The notes: generated by a model not told the origin, from the sequence alone. Numbered from the stretch's first letter, positions 44,601-56,646 are shown. The stretch: 64,000 nucleotides of DNA from Lycium barbarum (GCF_019175385.1 NC_083340.1:9250336-9314335); one strand, 5' to 3'. Translations and numbers: made by a program.

Positions 44601-47600
44601 AAGACATAATTCAACAGGATAACTCGAACTCAAGACCTTTGTTTTGTTTGATATCATTTGACTTTTGTATCACCTTATCTTAAACTGAAGTTGTTAAAGT
44701 GGAATACTTTTATTTTTTGGATTATGTTATAATAGCTTTTTAGCAGGGGATACGCTCATTATTATATCTATGTTTCTCACTCCCAAATGTATATGTGGTG
44801 TTAGAGAATATTTCCGTTTCCATTTGTTCCCTGCATTCTATGTATGTATGACAATTATACTGATTGTGCCCTTGACATGTCTTCTGATTCTTAGGTGTAT
44901 TTTCTTATGCACTTAGTATCGTTATTTAATAATTTTTACCTTGTCGCAGGCAACTCTTGCTGATTCTTTCCTGGCAGATCTGGATGAATTGTCCGATAAT
45001 GAAGCTGATGTTGTTGTGAGTACATGTTTTTCACTTTTTGTCACTCATTAGTCATCTCGGTTTCTTCATTTTTTATTTTCCTCTGTATTTTTTATGGTTA
45101 GGGTTGGGAATCTTGGAGGAGCAGAAGAAAATTGTGGGTGGAGGAAGTTGTCCATTCTGTTATCAAATTCCTTTCTTATCTTCGTCTAACTTGGACCGGA
45201 TTTTCTCCTCTTTATTTAACTAGGATGAGGAGAATCTTGATGCTGATCAGATGGAGGAAGATGGAGACTTGGCAGACATAGAAGCACTTAATTATGATGA
45301 TCTAGATAGTGTTTCCAAGCTGCAAAAATCACATCGCTACATTGACATAATGCAGGTTTATACATACCTTTATGATCTTTAATAACATTACATCATGTCC
45401 CCCGGTATATTTTGTTGTCTAACTATTGATGTCTTTTCTTCTCGACTTGAATCCAAAGGTCTGGTATGCTTTTCATCTCTGAATTCTAGAGTGGTGTATT
45501 TCTATGCCGGTTGCCTTTTGTCTTTTGTCCTGTGTCATTTCTGATTATATCATGTCAGCATGGATGGGCAAGTTAGAATGTGAGATAATGTATGTAGCTT
45601 TTTATTTCCTTCTTGGTTGAACTTAGAGGTTGAATGTCCCATGTGTTAGTTTGAAATTTAGAGCTTTTTTATTTTCTGTTTTCTTCTTACTTACCTTCAA
45701 CTATCCCACTTTTTCTACTGTGCTGGGAGTAAATTTTAAATGGTGATATGCTATTAATGCTGCAGAAAGTTGAAGATGCTCTTGAGAAGGAGTCTGATAT
45801 CACGAATAAAGGTGTTGTTCTCGAAGATGATCCGGAGTATCAGTTGATAGTAGACTGCAATGCCTTATCAGTTGACATTGAGAATGAAATCGTTATAATC
45901 CACAATTTCATACGCGACAAGTATCGACTGAAATTTCCTGAGTTAGAGTCACTTGTTCATCACCCAATTGATTATGCTCGGGTTGTTAAAAAGATTGGAA
46001 ACGAAATGGATCTGACTCTTGTTGACTTGGAAGGTCTGCTACCCTCAGCTATCATCATGGTTGTGTCAGTTACGGCATCAACTACTAGTGGCAAGCCATT
46101 GCCAGAAGATGTTTTACAGAAGACAGTGGAAGCATGTGATAGAGCCCTTGACCTTGATTCAGCAAAGAAAAAGGTTCTTGATTTTGTTGAGAGTCGAATG
46201 GGATATATTGCTCCCAATCTTTCTGCTGTAGTTGGGAGTGCAGTTGCTGCAAAACTTATGGGTACTGCTGGTGGTCTCTCATCGTTGGCAAAAATGCCTG
46301 CTTGTAATGTCCAGCTTCTTGGTGCCAAAAAGAAGAATCTAGCAGGTTTCTCCACAGCAACCTCCCAATTTCATGTGGGTTATATTGAGCAAACAGAATT
46401 ATTTCAGAGTACACCTCCTTCCTTAAGGATGCGAGCCTGTAGACTGCTGGCAGCGAAATCTACATTAGCAGCACGTGTGGACTCGATCAATGGAGACCCG
46501 ATTGGAAAAACTGGAAGATCTCTTAGGGAAGAGATCCGTAAAAAGATAGATAAGTGGCAAGAGCCACCTCCTGCTAAGCAGCCAAAGCCTCTTCCAGTAC
46601 CTGATTCTGAGCCCAAGAAAAAGAGAGGTGGCCGTCGGCTGAGAAAGATGAAAGAAAGGTATGGATGTTTCCACTTCATCTCATTTGAACTACAGTTTCC
46701 AGAGTTTTATATGGTGAAGCACATGTTTTTAGCTCGACATAAGCGTTTTCGTGGTATTTCATCAGATATGCTATCACGGATATGCGGAAGCTAGCAAACA
46801 GGATGCAGTTTGGAATACCTGAAGAAAGCTCCTTAGGTAATAACAACCACCTCATTGCAACCCCTCACCTTCTAAACTAAATAAGACTGCCAGAATGAAG
46901 AGCAAAAATTAAAACTGGAAGTGTTTGGTTAAAACTGTACTTAAATAAATGCCTTCATTTCGTAAGTGCGGTTGGTGGTGATTGACAGCCGTGGTGTTTG
47001 CAATTGATTGTTTTATGAAATCTTCTATGTACATTGGAGTACATAACTCCTGCAAGTGAAATGATTGTTGTGCACTTAATAGTGCATCTGGCTGTTTGAT
47101 TTCACAGTTTCAAAGTCAAATTCTTGTACTTGCACCTATTATTAGGAATACTTCTTCTTTGGGTATATACTAAAGACTAGGTATATAATTTCTGTTAGTA
47201 CAAATTACAATTTCTTGCCAGTATTAACAGATTTTACGAGATGAGGACTTAAACCTAGTTTGAGATAGTCAGCTCTTGGTGCTTTTTAGGATTTTGTTTT
47301 TCAGAAATTTCAAGCTATTTTTTGTTAGTGTAGATCAGGACGGGACTAATGTTGTTCTTCACCTCATATTTGATCTTCTTGGAAACTAGGGGATGGACTA
47401 GGGGAGGGCTATGGCATGCTTGGTCAAGCTGGAAGTGGCAAGTTGCGTGTATCAGTCGGTCAGAGCAAGCTTGCTGCCAAAGTAGCGAAGAAGTATGTCT
47501 CTCTTCTCTTCTCTTTTCCCAGAAAAGTTCTCACTTGTTGAACATTGATGACCAGTGAATTTTGTTGTATATGGGGCTTTCAACAACTCTGTTACTATTA

Positions 47601-50541
47601 GCTTAATCTGTCTGTCTTACGCCTCTGTTTCTCATTGCTTGACAATTTACCAGATTCAAGGAGAAGAATTATGGAAGCAGTGGTGCTACATCAGGCTTGA
47701 CTTCAAGTTTGGCCTTCACTCCTGTGCAAGTAAGCTGTTTTTACTCTTTAATTACTTATTGGTGTTGCATTCTTGTCAAGCAACTATCATGCACGAGATT
47801 TTCTAAGGTACTGCATGTGAAGTCAGAAGGCTGAGTTGTTCGACTCTTATGTTCATGTCATATTTTTAGGCTCTTTTGTGTTCTATGAATTATTCTAACA
47901 CTGTCCCATTCCAGCTTAATTACTTGTCTTTCCGTGATTCCTTCCGCTTCAATCTTGATTGGTTCTATTAAATAAAACCTTTCTTTTGGTCAAGTTGTTC
48001 TTCCTGCGTGGTAATAAGAGGGGCATCTTAAATTTTATCAAGCAAGAACAAACCACAAAACTGGCATTTGGTGGTCTCTGTCTGTACTTTCTTGGGAGTA
48101 CCTCTTGTTTAGGTCTTATGTACAGGAGCACCTACCTGTTTTGTCAGTAATAATACTGTTTACTCATCAGAAAAGTTATATCAAAAGGTGCAACTCCACT
48201 TAATTAGCAGTTTTTGCATACTTAGCATACAGTAAGTCTAATCTGTAATCTGATAGTTACTGCCTCCAATGATTAGCTGCTGGTTCTCTCATCTGTAGGA
48301 ATAATTAGGAAACAGAACCTCATACGAAATTCAAAGACTCTGTCTCTGACCTTAACTTATAGATTTAGGATCTTGTTAACTGCGTTTGCTAATGACACTT
48401 ACAAGTAGCATTAGGGGATTATTGATGTGAAACCATGGGGAGTGACGATGTTAAAGTCAACAAGATAGACCTATGATTGTACTCACACAGACTTGGTGAA
48501 AAATAGGGGCACAAGAAAGTAAAAGATCTCTATGAGGCAATACCAATTAGTTGGTAATAGTTTAGTCATTAAATATTTTTATAGTAGTCATTTTAGATTT
48601 TTTGGATCATTTTTACTTTTAAGTCCTATGCCGTAGAGAATGGAGAGAATTTCTAGTACTTTTCATTTTGTGTAATATGAACCTTAGATAAGGTTAAATG
48701 AGTAACATAGACAGCGATGATTCATAGCCGATCTCAACTTGTTTGAGATTGTGATCTTGTCCTCGCTTGTTGTGTCACTTGTATTATGATCACATGCTCT
48801 AATAATCATGCTGATGAGGGGTGGGTAGTAGTCCACTATCATAAAGACCTTTGGTGCTTATGATTTGGAGAGGGATCATGATCGAAGACTGGATAAAAAA
48901 AGGTAGTCTGTAATTGAAGGCAAAAAGCCTTCTTGAATGGTTAAGGAAGATGTAATATCTAGAAATAATACTGATGAGATTATTTCTAAGTAGTCATATT
49001 CCTGTTATGATGCCACTACAGTAGAGGCGGCAATTTAGACCCATAGTTTTGTAATCCTTCCCAACCTGCCCAAGGTTGAATGGGTTGAGTTAATGATTAA
49101 TAAGTGAATGGATCAAAACAGGGTATATCCTCTTTGACTTGTTTGAAGGCTTGGTTAGAATGGTTCATAATTAGGTGATCCCTGGGGTTGGAACGACAGT
49201 CAAGCCAATGGGTTTGAATGAATTCTTCAAATTTCAATCGGACTCCCAATTCTCTTCATCTCCTCCGTCGAAGACACCCAGCGAAGAAAAAAAATTCTTC
49301 ACCACCCTGTACTTCCACTGGTGGACAACGGCGAAGTCGCTACTGATCCTTCTCCTATTGGCTCCTTTTCCTTCACCCATTCTCTAAATTCTCCCTAGTC
49401 TAAGATTATTTAAAGAAACACCAATCTCTATAGAAGTTTGAGGCACCTGACAGCAAGCTGGACTATCTACTCAGTTTAAGCAACAGTCTATACTTAATTT
49501 TTCGGGAATATGCTCGCAATAGAAAAATAATTTGGGACTACTTGAATATTTATCCCCAGAGGAAAGATCGGAAAGAGTTTTTGGTTAACTAAAGGACATG
49601 TGAATGATAGAATGGTGACAAAGGCAAATGAACTAAGGAACTCCCTACGAGTTCTACTATCTGTAATCATCATGCCTTCACTTCTCCTATAGAAAAAGGT
49701 GATTCGGGATAAAGAAGTAGACAGTTTTGATAGCGCTCAAACATCTCACGGCTGAGCACAGTATACGTACCTTACTACCACCATGTTCACATTGAAAACC
49801 AGCAACTCCAGAAAATTATTAACCCATTGTGCAGGTGGTTACCCTACCTCCCAAGGTAGGGGTAATGTCTGCGTACACTCTACTCTCCCCAGACCCCACC
49901 TTGTGGGAATATATTGGGTATTTTGTTGTTGTGCAGGTTGGTTACATGTCCGTCCCTAAACCCATCATGACTCCAAGTAAACTTTGGCTGGGTAGATCAT
50001 ATGACCCATTTATTGTATCAATCTATCTGATCCACCCAAATATAACCCAGCCCCCCCCTCCCCCCCCCCTCCCACACACACACACAAAAACCAACAAAAA
50101 ACCCCACAACCAAAAAAAAAAAACCAGCAGGTGCAAGACTACTCCCAGTCACTTGGGGAGGCACAGCAGGAATCTCACAATGTAATTTATGGTTTCCCTG
50201 AATTTTTGCTAATGATATCGTAATGTAGGTGGATGGGGATAAGCTTGTCTACATGTGCACTTTTAAGTTTTATTGCCCCTCTACACTCGTAATGTCAGTT
50301 TCTGATTTGGTTATTTTCTTAAGGTTATGTTGGTCTAATTCAGCCAAAATCTTTTTATTTTCCTTCCTTTTTTTCTGTTTCTCTGTACTTGTGTCTTTTG
50401 TGTTGGTTATCCTGATGCTAACTTAAATGTCAGGGGATCGAGCTGTCAAATCCTCAGGCGCTTGCAAATCAACTTGGCAGTGGAACTCAGAGCACCTATT
50501 TCTCGGACACTGGAACGTTTTCTAAGATTAAGAGAACATGA
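41616..50541 (+). CDS. PRP31: U4/U6 snRNP protein Prp31, eight exons, 483 aa
   Basis: Pre-mRNA splicing factor that binds U4 snRNA with the 15.5K protein and links U4/U6 to U5 in the tri-snRNP. Exons: 41616-41618 (ATG only), 44950-45015, 45224-45355, 45766-46658, 46766-46836, 47390-47492, 47654-47729, 50434-50541. All introns are GT-AG and the joined frame is 1,452 nt ending TGA. The N terminus ATLADSFLADLDELSDNEAD is the plant Prp31 signature. A coiled-coil region follows, then the Nop domain with APNLSAVVGSAVAAKLMG (about 216-233) and KMPACNVQLLGAKK. A basic nuclear signal PKKKRGGRRLRK is at about 350-361. The C-terminal Prp31 domain includes DMRKLANRMQFG, EGYGMLGQAGSGKLRVS and LAFTPVQGIELSNP. 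Length matches the plant family (about 485). Intron 1 (3.3 kb) and intron 7 (2.7 kb) hold transposon scraps. Confidence 0.96.
42586..43030 (-). pseudogene. LINE 3' fragment in PRP31 intron 1
   Basis: On the minus strand a frame reads LELLQEWKEGGLRGINSRD then WNAIPATIWWIIKKERESRI, typical of the end of Solanaceae L1 ORF2 (usually IPATIWWTIWKERNSR). The frame then shifts to VLSLIVFLYFLSDQH. MSFNIRGLKWIM is duplicated nearby. Dead. Confidence 0.75.
43216..43265 (+). mobile_element. TS-like SINE tail fragment
   Basis: TGTGGGATTACACTGGGTAT followed by GTTGTTG-type repeats, the 3' end typical of TS SINEs. Confidence 0.65.
43788..44013 (-). mobile_element. tRNA-derived SINE, minus strand, in PRP31 intron 1
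   Basis: On the minus strand it has a box A-like GTGGCTCGGTTGGTTGAGCA, box B GGGTTCGAAACC, then a GC-rich body and a T/A tail. An imperfect direct repeat of about 20 bp (ATGAAAGCTAATTCA) lies left of the tail (43768) and right of the head (44030). Confidence 0.85.
44107..44327 (+). mobile_element. tRNA-derived SINE, plus strand, in PRP31 intron 1
   Basis: Head GTGTAGCTTAGCGGTCAA and box B-like AGGGTTCAGATTG, body with AGTATTGGTAAGCAGCGTTA and GACTCGGACACTGCCGTG, A-rich end. Matches the common Solanaceae SolS-type SINE layout. Target duplication not clear. Confidence 0.75.
47730..50433 (+). other. PRP31 intron 7 (2.7 kb)
   Basis: Donor CAAGTAAGCTG, acceptor AAATGTCAG. It contains a TS-like SINE fragment (49841-49937) and C-rich/CA-rich and A-rich simple DNA (50045-50130). 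No independent gene. Confidence 0.85.
49841..49937 (+). mobile_element. TS-like SINE 3' fragment in PRP31 intron 7
   Basis: TACCTCCCAAGGTAGGGGTA, TGTCTGCGTACACTCTAC, CCCCAGACCCCACCTTGTGG and a TTGTTGTTG tail. This is the TS SINE 3' body; the tRNA-related head is missing. Confidence 0.8.
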
Positions 50542-50838
50542 AGTAAATCTAGCGCTGCCAATGTCCAGTTTTCTTTCCCGTTCAGTACAGTAAGGCTTTG
50601 TACCGAAAATGCAACCTTTTGTTTTTCTTCATTGTGTTTTTGATCGAAGAAACACTATGTAAACTGTTTGATACATCAGATGTAGAATATATGTACATCA
50701 GAATTAACTAGACATGCGAACTTATTCTTCTCTACTGTCTTATTGCCTTCCAAATGATTTTAACTGTCCTCGTTGGTTATTGGAAGGTATTGAAAAATAA
50801 AAAAATTTGTACGTCGTTATCTCATCCTGACACAAGTG
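50542..50838 (+). other. Probable PRP31 3' UTR and flank
   Basis: T-rich DNA following the stop codon. No recognised element. AT-rich words such as GAAAAATAAAAAAATTTG near 50790 could hold a polyadenylation signal, but none is distinct. Confidence 0.4.
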
Positions 50839-50877
50839 TTTTTTTTTTTTTTTTTTTTGGGGGGGGGGGGGGGGGGG
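50839..50877. repeat. T20-G19 homopolymer junction
   Basis: Twenty T directly followed by nineteen G, about 300 bp after the PRP31 stop. Confidence 0.95.
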
Positions 50878-50972
50878 TGCACTTTCTGTGCATCAGCTTG
50901 AAGTTGAACTGATATTTTGTACCACACTAGCACCTAATATTCTTTCCTTTTCTGCTTGTTAATAACGACTTA

Positions 50973-51250
50973 GAGCCTGTTTGAATGGGCTTATGCCTAT
51001 AAGCTAAGCTGCAAACAACTTATAAGCTAAAAAAAATAAGTTGGGGTAGTCTAACTTATTTTTTTTGGCTTATAAGCTGTTTTTAGCTTATAAGTTGCTT
51101 TAGATAAACTAAGTCAAATGGATCCAATTATTTTTTTGAGCTTATTTTAAGCACAAGATGACTTTAAGTTGGCCAGCTAAACACTCAAAAAAGCTGAAAA
51201 CAGCTTATAAACAATTTATATGCAACTTATAAGCCAATCCAAACGGGCTT
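50973..51250. mobile_element. Tourist/Harbinger-like MITE, second copy, TSD TTA
   Basis: Same family as 30114-30377. The left end GAGCCTGTTTGAATGGGCTT and right end AAGCCAATCCAAACGGGCTT are flanked by TTA (50970-50972 and 51251-51253). More diverged than the first copy. Confidence 0.88.
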
Positions 51251-51253
51251 TTA

Positions 51254-51800
51254 GACTTTCGATAGGATCAGTTGCATGAGCTAAATATTTGCAGGAAGAG
51301 TAGCGCAGAATTGATTTTTTTATTCCAAGTGAAGACAAAAGGAAGGAGAGTAAAAGGTGTACAAGGAGAGCATCAACAAACGAGGCCCACCAATACAATG
51401 TAGAACATAGATATTCCACTCGTTTGGTAGGACCACACTATAGAGTTGTGACCAAAAGCACTTTATGGTGATGACTGATGATGAAAGGGTATAACCAAAA
51501 TAATATGCACACTCAAATTATCTGACTGGACCTCGTACACATATGGCTTATGGCCTTTCCTGGTTTCATGATTAAAATTTGTCGCCCCCCTTACTTCTTT
51601 CGGCTCTATCTTCACTACAAATGGGGTATATGACACTCTTAGGACAATCCAGAAAAAGTGCTTGGTTGTGGGAATATTATAATTATTGCTTCCCCTATTC
51701 AAAGAGAATGAAGGGGTCGACAGTTTTAGGATTAAAACCGTCTAATTTTCTGTCTCAATTTAGACATTATCGATTACTGTAAATCTTTGTCAACATACTA
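51254..51800. other. Intergenic DNA
   Basis: No element or gene recognised. A stretch near 51500-51770 looks like worn retroelement DNA but no motif is firm. Confidence 0.35.
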
Positions 51801-51812
51801 TTACAATGCCTT

Positions 51813-51929
51813 TTTTTTTTAATTACATAGGGGTAGGGAAATGGGAAGGAGGTTACAATGTGGGATTCGAACCCCACCAATAAGGTGAGAGTTCGGGTAG
51901 CCAACCAACTGAGCTACTAGATCGATACG
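51813..51929 (-). mobile_element. tRNA-derived SINE, minus strand, TSD TTACAATGCCTT
   Basis: On the minus strand the head has TAGTAGCTCAGTTGGTTGGC and box B GTGGGGTTCGAATCC, and the T-run on the plus strand is its A tail. The 12-bp direct repeat flanks it (51801-51812 and 51930-51941). Short, about 117 bp. Confidence 0.88.
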
Positions 51930-51941
51930 TTACAATGCCTT

Positions 51942-52784
51942 ACTTACATAAGAAGTATAATATAAATTATTGTAACTTTGTACAGCTAAAAGCCTATGAA
52001 TTTGTAGTCGCAAATTTAGTTCTTCAAGTATTATAGTGCTGTGTAAATGGAACAGAAGAATTATGATTTTGGCCTGCATGAGAATGGGTGGGAGTATAAT
52101 AGAATAAAACCAGCACTGGAGAAAAAGAGCATCTTGTAGAACTAGAACCTTGGTAAAAGAAGTGGTCATTAGAGAATATATTTAGTGTATTTGTGGGCGA
52201 AGAAACCAGTCGTTGTCATCCTTGCTCGTATTTTCTTGTCTATGTGGTGCCTGTTTACACATGGACTTTTTGGTCAGTATGGTGGCAATCTGAGATTATT
52301 GCATTGTGGTTTACCTAGTACTGGACCACCTTTTGCTTCCTCTGCAAAGCAACGAAAGCATCGTTGCATTTTATCATTGTTCATCCCTCATATAATTACA
52401 AGCATGGTTGCACTTCCCAAATGAATATTAGAATTCCCAACCATGGCAGCCTAAGATTTTAGCCAATCGTTTGTGACTGTATGCCCAAACTAATTAGTAT
52501 AAATTAGTAAAGAGAAAAGGGTCAAACATGCCTCAGGTTATATGAAATATTTTAATTTTATCATTCTCATTATACATTCATTCATTACCTTGCCGTTAGC
52601 AAATCTTCTTGGGAAAATCCTAATACAGCTCCAACTTGAAGTGTAACAAGAAGGTAGTTTAAAGTGAGGTAGTCAAAAGTAGAGCTAATCTAAGACCTCT
52701 TTTCCGGAAACATGCAACATAAACCCAGTCGACATGGGAGCTACGTTATAATCGAGGGCAAATACGTGACAATTAAAATAGAAA

Positions 52785-52829
<45 letters not shown>

Positions 52830-53040
52830 GCAAGTAAATGAAAAGAGCACGCTATTTTGCTCTTAAGGCACGCCATGAATAATATTTCTCCCTCGTAGTA
52901 CTTGGGGCTGGTCCAATTAGATGCAGTTATTTATGACCATGGCTAGTTTTCTGAAGTTGGTCAATGCAACTTCGTGGGGAAAGTTCATCGGGAAGAAATA
53001 TAGAGAGAGGATTGTTGAACCATTTAGATGAAAAATGATA
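51942..53040. other. Intergenic DNA with GA microsatellite
   Basis: (GA)n run at 52793-52824. No gene recognised. Confidence 0.5.
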
Positions 53041-53183
53041 CTCTCTCCGCCACTTTCACTTGTCACGTTTCGCCTCTCTAGAGTTTTAAAATATTAAATT
53101 AATCTACTTTAATTTAGCTCCAAAGATTAGTAAAATTGACTTTCGAGAAGTGAAACGTGACTAGTAAAAGTGAACGGAGGGAG
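53041..53183. mobile_element. Stowaway-like MITE, 143 bp
   Basis: CTCTCTCCGCCACTTTCACT...AAGTGAACGGAGGGAG inverted ends, with inner pair CACGTTTCGCC / GAAACGTG and TA on both sides (53039-53040 and 53184-53185). Confidence 0.9.
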
Positions 53184-53219
53184 TAACTTCTTCCTGGAAT
53201 TGCATGAACAACATTATTT

Positions 53220-53310
53220 CATTTTTTTGGTTTTCCATCAGGTGTTCGCGTTGTAGGGCCCATTTCCGAGGGCAGGGGCTCGAACCGAGACTTCTGATTA
53301 AGGGTAGAGG
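53220..53310 (-). mobile_element. SINE fragment, minus strand
   Basis: A T-run at the left, then CAGGTGTTCGCGTTGTAGGG and box B complement GGCTCGAACCGAGAC. A tRNA-like head beyond it is worn. Confidence 0.5.
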
Positions 53311-55559
53311 GACCTGAACCATCCCAGCACAACACATGATGGTGCTTGAACTATTATAATTATCTAGGGGATGACGATTAATCGAAATGAAATCGCTAAC
53401 ACATATTTTTCATATCCCAAGTTGTTGCTGTATTTCACTTTTGAACACTAGATTAAATAATCTTCCTCAAAGCATTTAAATGAATTCTTTGTTACTTTGA
53501 TATGAGGAAAATTGATAAAAATACCATTTTGAAGTTAACTCTTCAAAATTTGAAAGTAGATGGAACATGTTGTTCGGTAGCCCTGAAAGCTTATCAAATT
53601 GACCTTCCATAAGTGAGAGTATGAACAAATTGAAACGAAGAACAAACATGAGTTGTTGAAAGATATTACAATAGTTATTAACTTCTATAGAAAAGAAAAC
53701 ATGGCACTTAATTTGGAAGGCTTTAATTTATATAACTACTAATGTCAGATCATTTGCTGGGGGCAAAATCGATCTAAATATATTCCGTAATATTACGTGA
53801 TATTGTACGCTTCGGACTAAGCTCATTTATTTTCTTAAAAAAATGGCCATATACTATTTAAGAGTATCTCATCCTTACACTATATTAATTATTTTTCTTT
53901 TCAGTTACTTATGTGGGAATTTATTTGCATATTCATATCATTTGAAAAGACAGTTATAAATAACTATGCGTAGGGGTGAACATAAGTCGAGTTGGTTCGA
54001 TTTTTCATTTACCAAACCAAATCAATTGCGTCACTTTTTTTTTTTTAATATCTATAGACTAAACCAAACTAATAGTAGTCAGATTTTTCATGTTCGGATT
54101 TATTTTTCGGCTTTTTTTTTGTTGTGGTTTGACGTGGAGCATCTTAAAACAAAAAATATTTGATTTTTGTGAAATATGGTGTAAATGCCACACTATTTCA
54201 TATGATGATACCAAATTCAATTCATAGTAACTAATTATAAGCAGACTTTTCAACCACAACCCCACAAAAGGGAGAAAAGTTCATATGGGAGCTCCAACGT
54301 TTTGAAGTTGAGTTCTTTCTAATTTTAATAATTTTATATACACGAAAAAGCATGATTAAAAATGAATGAATTGCTGTCAGGTACAAGGAAAAAATTGTGG
54401 GGGTGTGAATTTCATTTAAGTCAATATACATGGGAGGTGGAAAACAATTGCTTTTGGTTTGAGTTCTATTTAAGTTAACATATATGCACAGTGGAGTAAA
54501 ATTGCAAGCTCAAACATGGTGTTAAAATGTTTAAGATACAAAAACTATAACAAAGTTGAAAAAATATTTACAAGAAGTAGATTATAATATATATTTTATA
54601 ATATACATATATATGTCGAGTTGCTTTGATCTCGATTTAATTTTTTACTTAATACCAAATCATTTTTTCTTCAATATCAAACTAAATCAAACCAAACCAC
54701 TAATCAATTTTCTCATTTGACTCGATTTGTTGATTTGGTACAGTTTGTCGATTTTCTTTGTATACCTTCAACTTCATGTAACAAGCAGAACAAGTTACTT
54801 AAAAATAAAATGATTTAACCTTTTATAACATGTTAAATTGCATGTGCAAAACTATTACGCTATTAGTGGCAAGAGTTAAATTCAAATTGCGATAGATGGA
54901 GTAAATTTTAAAATTTGGAGAGGTATATGTATTATTGACATAAATTTTTCATAAGCCAGGTGTAGTAATAATGTGCCTCGCTTTCTTGCAAGCTATATCC
55001 TTGCTATTGACCATCAAGAACTGTGTTAGGATGAATAGTATTCTTTTAAACTTAATTAGACGTTTCAAATTGGAGCCGAAATGAAAAAAATAATAATAAA
55101 AACATCATGTGAAATCTTCTGTTTTCCCCCTTCCTTGCTTCATATTCCATACGTACAGTACAATGACTAGATTAACAAAGAACCTTTTCTTTTGTATGAA
55201 TCGATATTAATATTCCATTCCAAATTCTTTTCATCAATATCTTGTTCATTCGCAACATAATATTTTCTTTGTGCGTTGGTAAAAAAACGTACTTTTTGGA
55301 GAAAAGATTGTCCATAGATATTTTTGGTTCAGGCTTTGCATTCTCGGGATCATTCAAATAAAAGCAATTGGATGTCCAACTCGGAGGACTACAAGATCAA
55401 ATCAAATTATAGAGCAAGATATTTAAGTAATAGTAAACAAATTGGAATCATTTATCAATAGATTTCTTTCTTCCAAATCTTTGGTAGAAAACGCTCTTTC
55501 CATTACTGAATTTTACACGGTAATTTAAGTTAGTCAGGTCCCAAAGCGGATAGCAAACA
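53311..55559. other. AT-rich intergenic DNA
   Basis: No gene or full element recognised. 53970-54170 and 54600-54770 hold related T-rich stretches with CCAAACCAAATCAA / TCAAACTAAATCAAACC words, probably parts of an old repeat. Confidence 0.4.
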
Positions 55560-55879
55560 CCGAACCAAAGAAAATATTTGTCATTGCACCTGCACCATAT
55601 ATAGAGTCGGTCCTGTATTAGGATATGCTAAAGAGAGTAACTTCCGAGTTATTGTATCCTGTACCTGTCGTTAGATTTCTATCTTAACTTACCAATTCTG
55701 CAACGAATAGGCAGACCGAACCAAATAAAATATTTGTAATTGCACCTGCACCATATATAAAGTAGCTCCTGTACTAGGTTATGCTAAAGAGAGTAACTTC
55801 CGAATTATTGCATCTGGTGGGGATCCTGTACCTTTGGTCAGATTTATCTTAACTTACCAATTCTGCAAGGAATAGGCAG
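55560..55879. repeat. Tandem duplication, period about 155 bp
   Basis: Two adjacent copies starting ACCGAACCAAA at 55560 and 55715. Shared words: TTGCACCTGCACCATATATA, ATGCTAAAGAGAGTAACTTC, CTTAACTTACCAATTCTGCA, AATAGGCAGA. The second copy has about 10 extra bases around GGTGGGGATCC. Confidence 0.9.
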
Positions 55880-56294
55880 AATGAAGACAAAAGCGTCCAA
55901 TGGTGTCAACATAGTTGAATTGTAGCATGTTGCATAAAGTGGGGAAAGTACCAAGTTTAAACCAATGAAGCACATGGTGCTGTGGCTTTAGCATCAATAG
56001 TGGCTTTTTTGTACCACCACTTACATGGATAAGCCTAATGACAATTGATTTGTCAGTGGTGAAAGTTATAGTACTACTCCAATTGATTATGACACATTTA
56101 GCTAGCTAGCAGACTCTTGCATTGTGCTAAAGAATCTATGCACAGCTTTTCCTTGCAAAAAAATCTTTATGTAGGTAACATAAATTTATGACTCATAACC
56201 TAATTTGTACATTGGATTTATTTTATATACAGTGACAGTGTAAGATGGATGTACGGTTATGCAAAATGAGATTTAAATTGATCATATTTTCTAG

Positions 56295-56450
56295 AAGGTG
56301 CAAGTAGCACATGTTGCGGATAAAATAAGAAAAAGTCATTTGAGATTATTTGATCATATATTACGTCGGCCTACAAATACACCAAGTTGTACAAGTGAAA
56401 TTATAGGGACTGAAAGTGTTGAAAGGGACGATGTAAATTTAACATCACAT
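56295..56450 (+). pseudogene. RTE-type LINE tail
   Basis: The frame reads VQVAHVADKIRKSHLRLFDH then ILRRPTNTP, a worn form of the VEDKMREARLRWFGHV.RR motif at the end of plant RTE LINE reverse transcriptases. Short and broken. Confidence 0.75.
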
Positions 56451-56461
56451 GGTAGTATAGG

Positions 56462-56638
56462 CAGTGGCGGACCTAGGATTTTGAGTTTGGGGGTGCTGGA
56501 CCCAGGAATTTTGAGTTCGGGGGTGCTCTATTAACTATTTATATCTGTTTCCTTTATATTTTCTATACAGCTATACACTCCGTGACTGAATTTAATGGGT
56601 GCTGGAGCACCCAAAAATTGTACATGGGTCCGCCACTG
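56462..56638. mobile_element. hAT-like MITE, TSD AGTATAGG
   Basis: Inverted ends CAGTGGCGGACC / GGTCCGCCACTG and a perfect 8-bp duplication (56454-56461 and 56639-56646), 177 bp. GAATTTTGAGTTCGGGGGTG-type DNA is repeated twice near the left end. Inserted beside the LINE tail. Confidence 0.95.
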
Positions 56639-56646
56639 AGTATAGG

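Larger units (their letters stand above)
41619..44949 (+). other. PRP31 intron 1 (3.3 kb, repeat-rich)
   Basis: Begins GTAATTAGCG right after the start codon and ends TTGTCGCAG. It contains a minus-strand LINE fragment, a TS-like SINE tail (43216-43265), a minus SINE (43788-44013) and a plus SINE (44107-44327). No independent gene seen. Confidence 0.85.

Noticed and set aside
45972..46679. Minus-strand open frames opposite PRP31 exon 4
   Set aside because: Shadows of the Prp31 Nop-domain exon; no similarity to any family.
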